Notes: generated by a model from the sequence alone, not told the origin. A DNA stretch of 64,000 bases from Paracyclopina nana (GCA_019096065.1 JAGUCH010000006.1:3802001-3866000), one strand, 5' to 3'; positions 10,701 to 18,556 are shown, counted from the stretch's first letter. A program made the numbers and translations.

Positions 10701-10840
10701 CGTCGATCATTTTCATACCTCTGTTGTCGCCGAGGAGCTTGGCCTGATCTTGAAGCTCGAGGAGGTGGTGAAGACCAATCGCTTGGAACCGGGGGTGTGG
10801 CGACATCCAAAACTTCAGGATCGCCCTGATTTTCAGCCAT
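7721..10840 (-). CDS. Third ORF of the BEL/Pao element: SR-rich / coiled coil / exonuclease-like / Cys-His knuckle protein
   Basis: About 1,039 codons from ATG at 10838-10840 (context GAAAATGG); the frame stays open only to 10876 upstream. It starts 178 nt after the pol stop, in another frame. Residues about 45-95 are Arg/Ser-rich (RSRSPRRSPLR), and about 100-130 form a Glu/Lys heptad-like coiled coil. Residues about 555-758 follow the layout of RNase D-type DEDD exonucleases: a strand ending TIPWTP where D-x-E-W-x-P is usual, then ILRDPSIHKVAFNIFED, then CDASNIATFAY, then SRPINSWENGLLFYAF. The Exo I Asp/Glu and the last Asp are missing, so the domain should be inactive. Residues about 893-973 hold CxxC, Cx4Cx4Hx4C and CxxCx4Hx4H clusters. 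No signal peptide or membrane helix is visible, so it is not an envelope protein. Domain reading is by pattern only; its role in the element's cycle is unknown. Confidence 0.85.
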   Translation of the reverse strand: MAENQGDPEVLDVATPPVPSDWSSPPPRASRSGQAPRRQQRYENDRRSRPRNPERDVRSGRNQGSRQRSRSPRRSPLRHSSENRQPDRSRDLSRSTPDYFRLYQEAKSQREAAEKKLRELEQKLQHVKVEPPNIVVTMPSRDPPEEFVVDARRPTPIRKIRFSEKVDNESVPACWPLMGTNPAPKAPILREFDIPTNTRLEELCAIASKVSRQWGFSRAYFEEDLLSMDTISRLSSFRDPTVAILGSSLNFGAKLSTDSREEQQRIAARLSVIQDEGFRMGGLWKGQSVIEVMQASHQTLFISCTGRLSSDERWASRPLNYSERVNAKASLATYHRIARNLATIRFRWQRDAHRTRPRFATADDDIQEDDNAFAEEDLLNFLACFPMEDITRLRPWITDCSKYFFGVDDNGKICDFTPATISFALGAIGSTPITMIALVATPLPKGPGYCVCPAARAFLAGEQAAPCLLPLCATLLPKTYLKGDDLAQGLSQDDYAIVYPKFAALKDSLGLAGPFDLRILEGCRNIVSHDKDHPWPLIKPFLETDEFCVSIRRRTLLAVLTIPWTPAAYAKAGFRMTKPAPEAFTTLGLLSPNGICLLIVVNYGGLPEISLGVPIPSDIVDILRDPSIHKVAFNIFEDRRRLGGLDIVMQGDCDASNIATFAYPPQSLTKSLTVKNGMAFVSRQLQLPSFLEVIHPSPANDVQAENEARPPVTYSGDTVTVYWPLADCSRPINSWENGLLFYAFYRLCVPMILLCREACALLDFMQALPEADAGRVIHYLCALVCGRTAINNIQNKRDIHVWAFGNKLFMDNASARAGPAFLHLPDVSPAICSMPVIRNNLLQANYAPDLFAASPSLRADLKAFLEGRKYDQVAVADILDELFMPGQSFPHRCGECGSTAHVDMAQAAIADPEDAEADLAVADELKIERPCKHVKKRCIYPRCKSSRHVFQICPKFAERCNACGALGHSQFDHIQVPYLHLLNDFALLAPFNVYTCSLLPGLSWSWAKGSHDRFQLSIDLRKDFLLTCVSRSILGDEDA
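7922..8164 (-). other. Cys/His knuckle cluster of the third ORF
   Basis: Three groups are readable: CGECGSTAH, then CIYPRCKSSRHVFQIC (Cx4Cx4Hx4C), then CNACGALGHSQFDH (CxxCx4Hx4H). The spacing resembles retroviral zinc knuckles with altered ligands, which suggests RNA or nucleic-acid binding. Confidence 0.7.
8569..9178 (-). other. Degenerate RNase D-like 3'-5' exonuclease region in the third ORF
   Basis: The order of conserved blocks follows the DEDDy exonuclease fold (RNase D, WRN-exo, EXD1/EXD2, Nibbler). First comes a beta strand then TIPWTP (Exo I, D and E lost). Next is a hydrophobic strand (GICLLIVVN), then ILRDPSIHKVAFNIFED (Exo II, Asp kept). After these come a CDASNIATFAY helix, a SLTVKNGMAFVSRQL segment like the 'sLa.La..yL' block, and RPI..WEN.LLFYAF.RLCVPMILL like the Exo III 'RPL..eq..YAa.DA' block with Asp replaced. 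Similarity is by eye, not by a profile search. Confidence 0.5.
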
Positions 10841-10919
10841 TTTCGTGCGTAGAAAAAGAAGGGCGTCAAAACTCACGTTTTGAGGCTGAGTTGATCGGCG
10901 GAAGGGGAAATGCCATCAG

Positions 10920-10921
10920 CT
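10920..10921 (-). promoter_or_regulatory. Candidate 3' splice acceptor for a subgenomic third-ORF mRNA
   Basis: Between the pol stop and the third-ORF start, the element strand reads a branch-like TTGCTGAC, a pyrimidine run and TTTTTCATCAG, a good acceptor consensus. A second weaker CAG lies about 34 nt further on. After the first acceptor a 16-codon ATG frame precedes the main ATG; the second acceptor would skip it. Retroviral env genes are expressed by such a splice. No donor was pinned down. Confidence 0.4.
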
Positions 10922-11018
10922 GATGAAAAACCAGTAAAAAGTCAGCAACACATTTTGCGGGAAAATTTGAACAACAAAATAGGAACATAAAGATAGAGAT
11001 CTCGCAATCTCTACATAA

Positions 11019-14000
11019 TCAATTTAGTTTCATAAAAACTTGAGGCTTGGCACTGCGTAGTCTTGATCTAATATCGTTATTTTTCAGGTCATCAAAAGTA
11101 GTTTGCCAGTTATGGACTATTGGCTGTAAAGCTGACGGAATAGAATCCGTGTTGACATCTTCTATTTCAGCTTCTTCTTCTTCTTCTTCAAGCGGAACGT
11201 CAAAATTGGGATCATCGTCCAAAAATGGAATATCCGACTCATTTAGGTCAACTTTAACGTAGTGATCATCTTCTTGAAAAACGTTAATGGGAACCAATCT
11301 ATTGAGGGGCCGCTTTAACTCAATCTTGTTCTTTTTTCGATGAGGTTGAACGTGTAAAAGAGCGGTACGTTGCTCGCCATCAAAATCAGTCATCACATCA
11401 ACAACTTTGCCATATTTCCAAGTGTTGCGTCTATCAAGGTCATCTGCTACTAAAACTAATTGTCCTTTTTTCACAGTACCTTTAGTTTGATGCCATTTTG
11501 GGACTTCGTGGAGAAGAGAAAGCCATTCCGGAAGCCAAGAACTCCAAAGCTGGTTGAGACATTCTTCAATGAGGGCGAACCTCAACGGCAACGTTGATAT
11601 ATCCTCTGGAGCTAAAACTGGCAATGTTTCTCCTGGAGGACCCCTCGTCAAAAAGTGCGAAGGAGTCACAATCTCGCCATCAATTTCCCCTAATGGTCGT
11701 GAATTGACTATAGCCTCAGCTTTAACAACCATAGTTTCGAATTCTTCAGTTCTTAGCTTGTGCTTTCTATAAGTCTTATAGAGAGCAGTTTTCCACAGTT
11801 TTATACTGGATTCTGACAAACCATTGAAGTTAGGGCCGAAAGGAGGTGAAAAGAGCCAGGTTTTAACTCCGCAGTTAGCTCCCCATCTTCTTAGAGCCAA
11901 CCAATCGAGCTCTTTTATGTCTTTTAAAAGGTCACCATGTCTTTCATCTTCAACAATGTTCTTCATGGTCCTGACCAAACTGCTTTGGTTGTCAGACCTA
12001 ATGGATTCAGGGCAACCTCTTCGTCCAATAAATCGTTCTAAAGCTAAAGTGACATTTTCAGTTCTCAGCGAACTTACTATTTCAGTATGAATAGCTTTAG
12101 TATGGCGACAAATAACCACTAGCACCCATTTTTTGACAATAGTACGATTATGGATAACTTTGAAAGGGCCTGCAAAATCCAGAGCAACATGTCTAAATGG
12201 AAAAACATCTGACAATGCTACAGCTCTCTCTGGATGTGGAGCCATCGCTGGCTGCACAACAGTGTTACGCATTTTTTGACATTCTACGCATTTTCTTATA
12301 ACTTTTTCACACTGTTGTTTTCCTTTGATAATCCAAAACTTCGACCTTAATCTGTTTAACAAGGATTGCTTTCCAATTCCATGGCCAATTTTGCTATGGA
12401 ACTCTTGCACTATATTTTGAACCAAAGCGCATGGAGGTAAAATGAGTCTTGATGTTGTCCAGGGTGAGATGATCTGCGAAGATCGTCCTTGTGATCTTAA
12501 TTCCCCCTGTTCTCCAATAAGAATCCTCAATCCTTGTAATTCTGAATGTTTTGGGAATTGTGAGTGCTTCAACAAATAATCGATCTCGTGATCAAAATAT
12601 TGTTGCTGTACACACGCAATTAATAGAATTTCGGCCTTTTTTGTTTTTGGTATTGCATAGCGTTGGGCAGTTATAGTAATACTCCCCCCATTTTTCTGCC
12701 CTGCAGAAAAATCAGGATCCAATTGAGCTTTTCGCAAAGCTACACGATCTTTTAAATAGTAGACAAAGTTGATGAGATGACCCAGAAGTCGTTTGCTTTT
12801 TGCGAAGCTATTAGTGGCAGTTAAAATTTTCTCAATGGGAACATTGCGTAGAGATTTGAATTTTTCCGCATATTGTGCAAAATGCATCATAGCTTGATCA
12901 CCCAATTGGACAGCTAGCGATAGCTGTACATGGGGTTGAACATATTCAGCCACCGCTTCATAATCTTTGACGTCTGGTCGCCAGTCCGGAAATTGGTCCA
13001 CAGGACCCTGTAGCCAATCTGGGCCTTGAAACCACAGCTTTTCTTCTGCTAACTTCTTTGGAATCTTTCCACGAGTTGGAATGTCACTAGGATTTTGCTT
13101 TCCAGGAACATGCGACCATAAAAATTTTTTCGTTAGCCCGTAAATCTCACAGACACGACGAGCGATGAAAGACCGCCAAGCAACTCCAGGTTTGGAGATC
13201 CATGTAAGGGCGCACTTCGAGTCCGTAAAAAGGTGGAAGTTGATGGTTTGTGGAAACAATTTTGACAATGTTCTTGCTAGTCGCGCACCTAATAAAGTGC
13301 CCAAAAGCTCCAATTGCGAAATTGATAGTTTTTGTTTTAGTGGAGCCAAACGTCTTTTGGACATCAGTAACTGGCAAGAAACAGGGTTTTCCACTCGAAC
13401 ATAGGCGACGGCTGCATAAGCAAGCTCTGAGGCATCCGTGAAAATTACGATGCGAAATTGGTCGTCAGCATTATGAACGACTGGGCGAGGAAAAATAAGA
13501 CGAGGCAAATCTTGCAATGTTGAAATAACAGTCTTCCATTCTTCCAGGATTGAATCAATTTCTTGATGGTGTAGGCGGTCCAGACAAGTGTCCCAATCAA
13601 AAGATTGAACAGTGCGCAAGGCACACATTTTTTGCATGGAAAACCGAAGGTAAAAAGTGACAGGGTCAATGAGACCTAACGGATCATAAAGTTTGCATGC
13701 CACCGAGGCTATTTTCCTCATGGTAATTGGCGATTCAATGGATTTTGACAAATCAGGACAGGCAAACTCAATAGTGTCTTTTTGGTAATTGATGATGAGA
13801 CCTAGAGCTTTAACTCGCACGTCGGCTCCTGGCAAGGAAGCACTCCATTTTGCATTGATGTCATCATTTGGCAAGTCCGCGAGGACTGTCGGATGACTAG
13901 AAAGCCACTTTTTTATTGGAAGGCCAGCCAGCATCATTAGCTCTTGACATTGCTTGACTGCCAACTTCGCAGTTGGGATGTCTGGTTGTCCGCTGATGAT

Positions 14001-15395
14001 ATCGTCCATGTAGGTATCATGGAGGAAGATTTGTGCTGCCAAAGGAAATTTTTCTTTATGCAACTCAGCATGGTGTCGCAGAGCATACAAGGCCATGCAA
14101 GGAGAAGCTTTTGCCCCAAACACAATGGACGTCGACTCATAACAGTTGCCATTCCAATAAAAGCGATAATATTTCCTATCCTCTGGAAGCAGTCGAAATT
14201 GGCGATACATTTTTTGAATATCTGCAGTGATGGCCACAGGCGCGAGCCTTAACCTTAGCAGGACTGTGAGAATGTCCATTAGAAAATTGGGGCCCTCTAG
14301 TTGAGCGGAATTTAAACTGGAAGTGTTTGGGCCGGCTCTGGAGCAGTCAAAGACAACACGAAGAGGTGTACTTGTAGATGATGGATCTTTTCTAACAAGG
14401 AGCCAGAACAAGTAAAAGCCATCTGTAATGTCATCCACTGATGGATTCAAAAGCCGAATGAAACCAGCTTCCAAGTCCTTTTTAATTTCCGCCGTCACTT
14501 TGTCATGCAAATCCGGATTGGTAACCTTCAGTCTCGTTTCGAATTTTTTAGTCATCACCAAAACTTGATAATAGTTAGGAGGGAGATCTGGATGACCTGG
14601 AGCCCATATAGTTGGCACCCACAAATGCCCATCAGGCCCGAGATGAGTGCCCTTTGAAAGAAGATCAAGGACATAGCTGTCTTGCTTATTGATGATCTTT
14701 ATTTCAGCGTCATCGCTGACGCCTAATAGATCTAAAGACCAAAGTTTGTCCAAAGCCACAACAGGGTTTGATTCGCAAGAATCAACAGGGTCAATAGGTA
14801 AAACAGAAGATTTTTGACTAGGAAACACTGAACATTGTAAGTCGTACAATTTTAGAGTTTGAGATCCATAAAGACAAACAGGACCTAGCATAGTGTCAAT
14901 AACATAGGGCCTTTTTCTTTGTAGACTAGAACGGCGAGGTGTAAGCCAGTCAAAGTGCTCCACACCAATGATTAGATTAATATCATTACCCACTAATGGT
15001 GGAAAGTCATAATGAGCAATATCTGGAAACTCGCGTTTCAAAATGTCCAGTTGAGGCATATAAAAATCTTCGATAACAGTAGGAGCAGTATTAGCGATAA
15101 TAACCTCCGTGAATTGTTCATAGACTGTGCTCGTTATTCTTAATTGAACGACTTTTGATTGCAACGTTTGAGATGAATTCAACATTCTAATGTGTTGAGT
15201 TGTCTCTTTTCCAGGTAAGTTTAAAAGAGTGGCCAAATCCTCCTTAATAAAGCAACCAGCGGCTCCCGTATCCAATAAAGCATTGATTTTGACGCGATAA
15301 GCGGAATCCGGATGTGATACGTAAACGGGAGCAATAGGATGACACACATACCTTGGTGGTCGATCTTGGCCAGCTGATGCTTGGAGGAGTGGTTG
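11019..15395 (-). CDS. pol: pol polyprotein of the BEL/Pao element
   Basis: The frame is open for 1,458 codons from the triplet after the gag UGA and has no convincing ATG at its start, so it is probably made as gag-pol. Numbering from the GTG at 15347, I see: aspartic protease motif LLDTGA near 24-29; reverse transcriptase about 250-500 with YMDDI at 446-450; RNase H with TDAS near 638 and TDSK near 708; a connection region; integrase zinc finger (H, H, then CVEC) about 984-1023; and an integrase core with D near 1057 (LDFAGPF), D near 1119 (IRSDN) and E near 1180 (GLSESS). A C-terminal segment of the DUF5641 type follows (GQLVLVADDLDRRNTWKYG), then an acidic tail. No catalytic residue is obviously lost. 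The order protease-RT-RNase H-integrase with this tail is typical of BEL/Pao. Confidence 0.95.
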   Translation of the reverse strand, partial: QPLLQASAGQDRPPRYVCHPIAPVYVSHPDSAYRVKINALLDTGAAGCFIKEDLATLLNLPGKETTQHIRMLNSSQTLQSKVVQLRITSTVYEQFTEVIIANTAPTVIEDFYMPQLDILKREFPDIAHYDFPPLVGNDINLIIGVEHFDWLTPRRSSLQRKRPYVIDTMLGPVCLYGSQTLKLYDLQCSVFPSQKSSVLPIDPVDSCESNPVVALDKLWSLDLLGVSDDAEIKIINKQDSYVLDLLSKGTHLGPDGHLWVPTIWAPGHPDLPPNYYQVLVMTKKFETRLKVTNPDLHDKVTAEIKKDLEAGFIRLLNPSVDDITDGFYLFWLLVRKDPSSTSTPLRVVFDCSRAGPNTSSLNSAQLEGPNFLMDILTVLLRLRLAPVAITADIQKMYRQFRLLPEDRKYYRFYWNGNCYESTSIVFGAKASPCMALYALRHHAELHKEKFPLAAQIFLHDTYMDDIISGQPDIPTAKLAVKQCQELMMLAGLPIKKWLSSHPTVLADLPNDDINAKWSASLPGADVRVKALGLIINYQKDTIEFACPDLSKSIESPITMRKIASVACKLYDPLGLIDPVTFYLRFSMQKMCALRTVQSFDWDTCLDRLHHQEIDSILEEWKTVISTLQDLPRLIFPRPVVHNADDQFRIVIFTDASELAYAAVAYVRVENPVSCQLLMSKRRLAPLKQKLSISQLELLGTLLGARLARTLSKLFPQTINFHLFTDSKCALTWISKPGVAWRSFIARRVCEIYGLTKKFLWSHVPGKQNPSDIPTRGKIPKKLAEEKLWFQGPDWLQGPVDQFPDWRPDVKDYEAVAEYVQPHVQLSLAVQLGDQAMMHFAQYAEKFKSLRNVPIEKILTATNSFAKSKRLLGHLINFVYYLKDRVALRKAQLDPDFSAGQKNGGSITITAQRYAIPKTKKAEILLIACVQQQYFDHEIDYLLKHSQFPKHSELQGLRILIGEQGELRSQGRSSQIISPWTTSRLILPPCALVQNIVQEFHSKIGHGIGKQSLLNRLRSKFWIIKGKQQCEKVIRKCVECQKMRNTVVQPAMAPHPERAVALSDVFPFRHVALDFAGPFKVIHNRTIVKKWVLVVICRHTKAIHTEIVSSLRTENVTLALERFIGRRGCPESIRSDNQSSLVRTMKNIVEDERHGDLLKDIKELDWLALRRWGANCGVKTWLFSPPFGPNFNGLSESSIKLWKTALYKTYRKHKLRTEEFETMVVKAEAIVNSRPLGEIDGEIVTPSHFLTRGPPGETLPVLAPEDISTLPLRFALIEECLNQLWSSWLPEWLSLLHEVPKWHQTKGTVKKGQLVLVADDLDRRNTWKYGKVVDVMTDFDGEQRTALLHVQPHRKKNKIELKRPLNRLVPINVFQEDDHYVKVDLNESDIPFLDDDPNFDVPLEEEEEEAEIEDVNTDSIPSALQPIVHNWQTTFDDLKNNDIRSRLRSAKPQVFMKLN

Positions 15396-15398
15396 TCA
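15396..15398 (-). promoter_or_regulatory. Single in-frame UGA between gag and pol
   Basis: gag ends with GAA TGA CAA, and the frame then continues open into pol with no further stop for over 4 kb. A base C follows the UGA, the least efficient termination context. It could be a programmed readthrough stop or one nonsense mutation in what is normally a fused gag-pol frame. Confidence 0.85.
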
Positions 15399-18236
15399 TT
15401 CAGTTGAAACAGAAGGAGAAGTTGATGGATTGTCATCCTTCTTCAAATTTTGCACCGCAGCAACAATTTTTTGCAGAGCATCAGTCACATGCTTTTCAAT
15501 GGCCGAAGTAGTCACTTTGTCATCGGGTTTTTTCTGAGAAGCAGAGTTGGCGACAACTTTGTTAATAGGAGGTTGCGGCGCCGGTCCATCTGATGATTTT
15601 GGGCAAATGAGCCAATGATGATTAGAGGACTTACAAAGCCGACATTGCCAAGACTTTTTTGGGCAAGCTGAGCGCGAATGTGCTCCCATAGTGCAACGGA
15701 AACATAGCTTGTTATCATAAAGGTGAGTTTTTCGTTCAACTCTAGGCATGTTGAGAAAAGCATCACATCTCCACAAGGAATGTGCTTCCTTACATTTAGT
15801 ACATGACAACGTTGGCCTACTGGTCATTGGCATCGTAGCTAGAATGGTAAGAAAATCACCTTGTGACTGTTCATGAAACCCGTTTTGGTCCTCATCTGAG
15901 TCCGACAAATCACTGCCATCCCACAATTGGCAGGCCAAAACAGTGTTTGAGCTCTTCTTCGCAGAAGAGCTGAAAACACTATGAGTTTGCTGCAAAAGTT
16001 GCATTTGAGCAGAGCACCAGGAATCAAAGCAATCAAAAGTGAATCCCATTGGACTATGCAAGGACTGGTAGATTCCATAAGAAAGTTGAGTCACTGAAGT
16101 AAACCGAAGTCTAGCCATGACTGAAGAATGGTGAGAGGCCAGATTGCCAACGTCCACTTGTAGCAAATGAACTTTCACTTTGTTCACCGCTGATCTTGCT
16201 GCACTAATTGAATTAGCATCGCTGCTATCAATAGGCTGCAAAGTATCCAAATTTTTGAAGGCATAAGCTATCTGACGTTCCATCAACCCATATTCTCTGT
16301 GCAGAGTGTCTCGGCACATTTGATAGCCTTCTTCGCTTCTTGGAAAGAAAGCTATGGCTTCATAGGCGGGTGCTTTTTCTCCTTTATTATAGGTGGCTTG
16401 AAGAAGACGCATGTGCTTTTCATTATAATTGAGAAAAGGGTTGTTATGCACCAAATAGTCAAAGTCAGCAATAAAAGCAAAATATTGCGATGGATCATTT
16501 CCCGTAAAAGGAGGAATTTCAACAGCGGGCAACTTGATATTTTTATACCTCTCCTTTAAAAAGTGATCAGAATCCAGAGATGACCTTGGGGTTGAAGGTC
16601 GAGGAGTAAAAGCGCTTGATGAAGGCGGCAATGGAGGCCGAAATGGAGGCCGCTGGAACTGATCTTGCGATTTTGGTAAATTTGGAAACGGATAAGTTGA
16701 CCAGGAATGATTGGTAGACGGGGTTGCAGATTGCTGCTGATTGTGAGGAGTCGAATGGTTGTGGGTATCATTTGTTCCTCCCCCCGTTTTGGCATCCTTC
16801 AATTCGGTCGAGAATTTGACTTGAAAGGGTGCAGCCTTCGGATTGAGAGACGGCTTTCTCGCGAAAGAAGCCTTTTCTTTTATAGCAGAAAATTTTGCAG
16901 AATTTCTGATGCCAATCAAAGTATTAGTCCTGCTGGTTAAAGTTGAATCATACTTATAACAATCAATGTCAGGATTGACTGTATTCCAACTTCTAAGCCA
17001 CCACATCCTTTCCGCCTCTACATCAATGAGCGAAGTAAAGACCAGAGACGAAGCAGGGTCCAATTGAGCGACAACATTTTCAGCTTGAATCAATAGATTT
17101 TGTTGTCTTTGTTTAATTTCCTCATACTTCGCAGCATATTGTTCCATCTCATCTGTGGTTACTCCTAAACAAGTTTGAAATTGTTCTTCCACAGCCGTTG
17201 AATGAGGCATTGTCGCCAATGACTCCTTTTCTGATTTTATGGGGGGCTGGAAAAACGTCTTCATCTGGGATGCCAAAATGGCATGAACATCCACTGGAGA
17301 AGAAGTGACAGGTTTTGGAGATGCCGCCTTTTGTTGCTGATTCCAATCAATTGTTTGTAATGATTGAAGTAAAGAGGCAGCATTTTGTTCCAGCTTCAAT
17401 GTATCATGCTTTAAATCCAAAATATCCCGCTGTTGTTTTAGAGCTTCCATGACTGATTTTGCAGTGCTCAACACCGGGGTCTTGGCTGCCAAAGTAGCAG
17501 CTGAGGAGGCCTTTAAAGCCTCCACGATGGATGACATCATTTTTGAGGCATCGAAACTCAATGAAGACAATAATTCCAACGATTGATTAGGTGAATCCAA
17601 TGATAACTTTATTTTATTAACCAATTGAGAACCGTTCGCGAGAACAGTATTCAAAGAGGCTAGGCATTGACGATCAATGGCAACCTGTTCATCCACTGAC
17701 GTATTCATCGACAAAAGCTCGCGCTCTAATTGAAGAATAGCCTCCTCTTCCGTTGGATTTTGGTCAATTGGAGTATCCGGATTCATAGTGAATGGTTTTG
17801 TCCTTTTCGCAATAGCAGATAATCCGGTCTCAAAGGGTGGGTGGTCCGAAGCCCGAGTCGTCGTGACTGCAGTAATGTCTCGGACCGTGGAATTTGCTGC
17901 AATAGAAGTGGCAGAATCAAAAGATTGAGATACCTCCGCTGATGAATCAACAATGGAGACAATTCCACTTATAGCTTCTGACTCAGCCTCTGACACGTTC
18001 ATATCCGGATTCCGCGAGGAATCCCGAATTTGCAACGAAGTGTCACCCAGAGGTACTGGATTGGTTAGATGCTGAATTGACTCCAAATATTGAGGTTGTT
18101 TAGCCGTGGCCACAAATTTGACGTGTTGTTGTTGTTCTGCCAAAATTTCTTCTTCCGTTGGAGCGGGAATGCCTAAAAGCCGTTTACTTTTTCTTTCGGG
18201 AGTTAACCCTTTTTGTTTTTTCTTAGTTTTAGGCAT
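15396..18236 (-). CDS. gag: gag polyprotein of the BEL/Pao element
   Basis: 946 codons from ATG 18234-18236 (start MPKTKKKQKG). The frame extends 23 codons further up, across the primer-binding region, without an ATG. The N-terminal half is Ser/Thr/Glu-rich with helical stretches. Residues about 570-690 match the DUF1759 gag core of BEL/Pao elements (LPAVEIPPFTGNDPSQYFAF followed by YNEKHMRLL). Three CxxCx4Hx4C knuckles follow at about 812-878 (15600-15803): CTKCKEAHSLWRC, CFRCTMGAHSRSAC and CRLCKSSNHHWLIC, as expected of an RNA-binding nucleocapsid. The C-terminus is Lys/Ser-rich and ends at the UGA discussed separately. Confidence 0.93.
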   Translation of the reverse strand: MPKTKKKQKGLTPERKSKRLLGIPAPTEEEILAEQQQHVKFVATAKQPQYLESIQHLTNPVPLGDTSLQIRDSSRNPDMNVSEAESEAISGIVSIVDSSAEVSQSFDSATSIAANSTVRDITAVTTTRASDHPPFETGLSAIAKRTKPFTMNPDTPIDQNPTEEEAILQLERELLSMNTSVDEQVAIDRQCLASLNTVLANGSQLVNKIKLSLDSPNQSLELLSSLSFDASKMMSSIVEALKASSAATLAAKTPVLSTAKSVMEALKQQRDILDLKHDTLKLEQNAASLLQSLQTIDWNQQQKAASPKPVTSSPVDVHAILASQMKTFFQPPIKSEKESLATMPHSTAVEEQFQTCLGVTTDEMEQYAAKYEEIKQRQQNLLIQAENVVAQLDPASSLVFTSLIDVEAERMWWLRSWNTVNPDIDCYKYDSTLTSRTNTLIGIRNSAKFSAIKEKASFARKPSLNPKAAPFQVKFSTELKDAKTGGGTNDTHNHSTPHNQQQSATPSTNHSWSTYPFPNLPKSQDQFQRPPFRPPLPPSSSAFTPRPSTPRSSLDSDHFLKERYKNIKLPAVEIPPFTGNDPSQYFAFIADFDYLVHNNPFLNYNEKHMRLLQATYNKGEKAPAYEAIAFFPRSEEGYQMCRDTLHREYGLMERQIAYAFKNLDTLQPIDSSDANSISAARSAVNKVKVHLLQVDVGNLASHHSSVMARLRFTSVTQLSYGIYQSLHSPMGFTFDCFDSWCSAQMQLLQQTHSVFSSSAKKSSNTVLACQLWDGSDLSDSDEDQNGFHEQSQGDFLTILATMPMTSRPTLSCTKCKEAHSLWRCDAFLNMPRVERKTHLYDNKLCFRCTMGAHSRSACPKKSWQCRLCKSSNHHWLICPKSSDGPAPQPPINKVVANSASQKKPDDKVTTSAIEKHVTDALQKIVAAVQNLKKDDNPSTSPSVSTE

Positions 18237-18289
18237 GAATCTAAAGGTGATCGGGTTCGATGGCAGCCGCGAGGCTGTCGCAATCCCGG

Positions 18290-18304
18290 GTCGCGTGTGC
18301 ACCA
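18290..18304 (-). other. Primer-binding site
   Basis: Two bases after the 5' LTR the element strand reads TGGTGCACACGCG, which begins with the TGG complementary to the CCA end of a tRNA. TGCACCA is the 3' end of many glycine tRNAs, the usual BEL/Pao primer, but the match weakens after about eight bases, so the primer is unproven. Confidence 0.6.
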
Positions 18305-18306
18305 AA

Positions 18307-18551
18307 TGTCAACGATGGCTTCGGCGACTGAAGCAGAAGCAACCAAAGCAAGGCTAAGATCAACAGTCCCTGATCTAGCTTCGTGATCCTTGACAAAGTC
18401 CAAATAAAAGTCCAAGTTTCCATAAAGTTTAGTCTTTATTCTCGGGTAATGCGAATCGAACTGGCGGCAAAAACTCAACGTAAAGTGAGAACACAAAGTA
18501 CAGAGCGTAATCTCAGCCAAGGAAAGTAAAAGGGAAGGTGGGGCCTAGACA
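18307..18551 (-). repeat. 5' LTR of the BEL/Pao element
   Basis: 245 bp, read as identical to 7415-7659, with TGTC/GACA ends and the minus-strand AATAAA at the same offset (plus-strand TTTATT 18435-18440). It should contain the element promoter and the transcription start in U3/R. Confidence 0.95.
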
Positions 18552-18556
18552 GCATC
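18552..18556. repeat. Target-site duplication GCATC (right copy)
   Basis: Perfect repeat of 7410-7414, directly after the GACA end of the right LTR. Confidence 0.92.

Larger units (their letters stand above)
7415..18551 (-). mobile_element. Full-length BEL/Pao LTR retrotransposon with an extra 3' ORF
   Basis: The element is 11,137 bp on the minus strand, bounded by 245-bp LTRs that I read as identical and by GCATC duplications. In element order it holds the 5' LTR, primer-binding site, gag (three CCHC knuckles), one in-frame UGA, pol (aspartic protease, RT with YMDD, RNase H, HHCC zinc finger and DDE integrase), a third large ORF, a polypurine tract and the 3' LTR. The pol domain order with integrase last, and the DUF1759-like gag core, identify BEL/Pao. 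The third ORF makes it several kilobases longer than a usual BEL element. Apart from the UGA, no frameshift or stop interrupts any ORF. Identical LTRs and a perfect duplication indicate a very recent insertion, so this copy may still be mobile. It sits in intergenic DNA between the phosphatase and the chitin-binding gene. Confidence 0.95.

Noticed and set aside
7721..10840. Envelope glycoprotein gene in the BEL element
   Set aside because: No signal peptide, no membrane helix and no cysteine-rich ectodomain; the visible features are SR, coiled coil, exonuclease-like and knuckle regions.
10309..10923. Long overlapping frames on both strands at the third-ORF N-terminus
   Set aside because: They arise from the purine-rich SR-coding DNA; the third ORF is longer and has domain-like structure.
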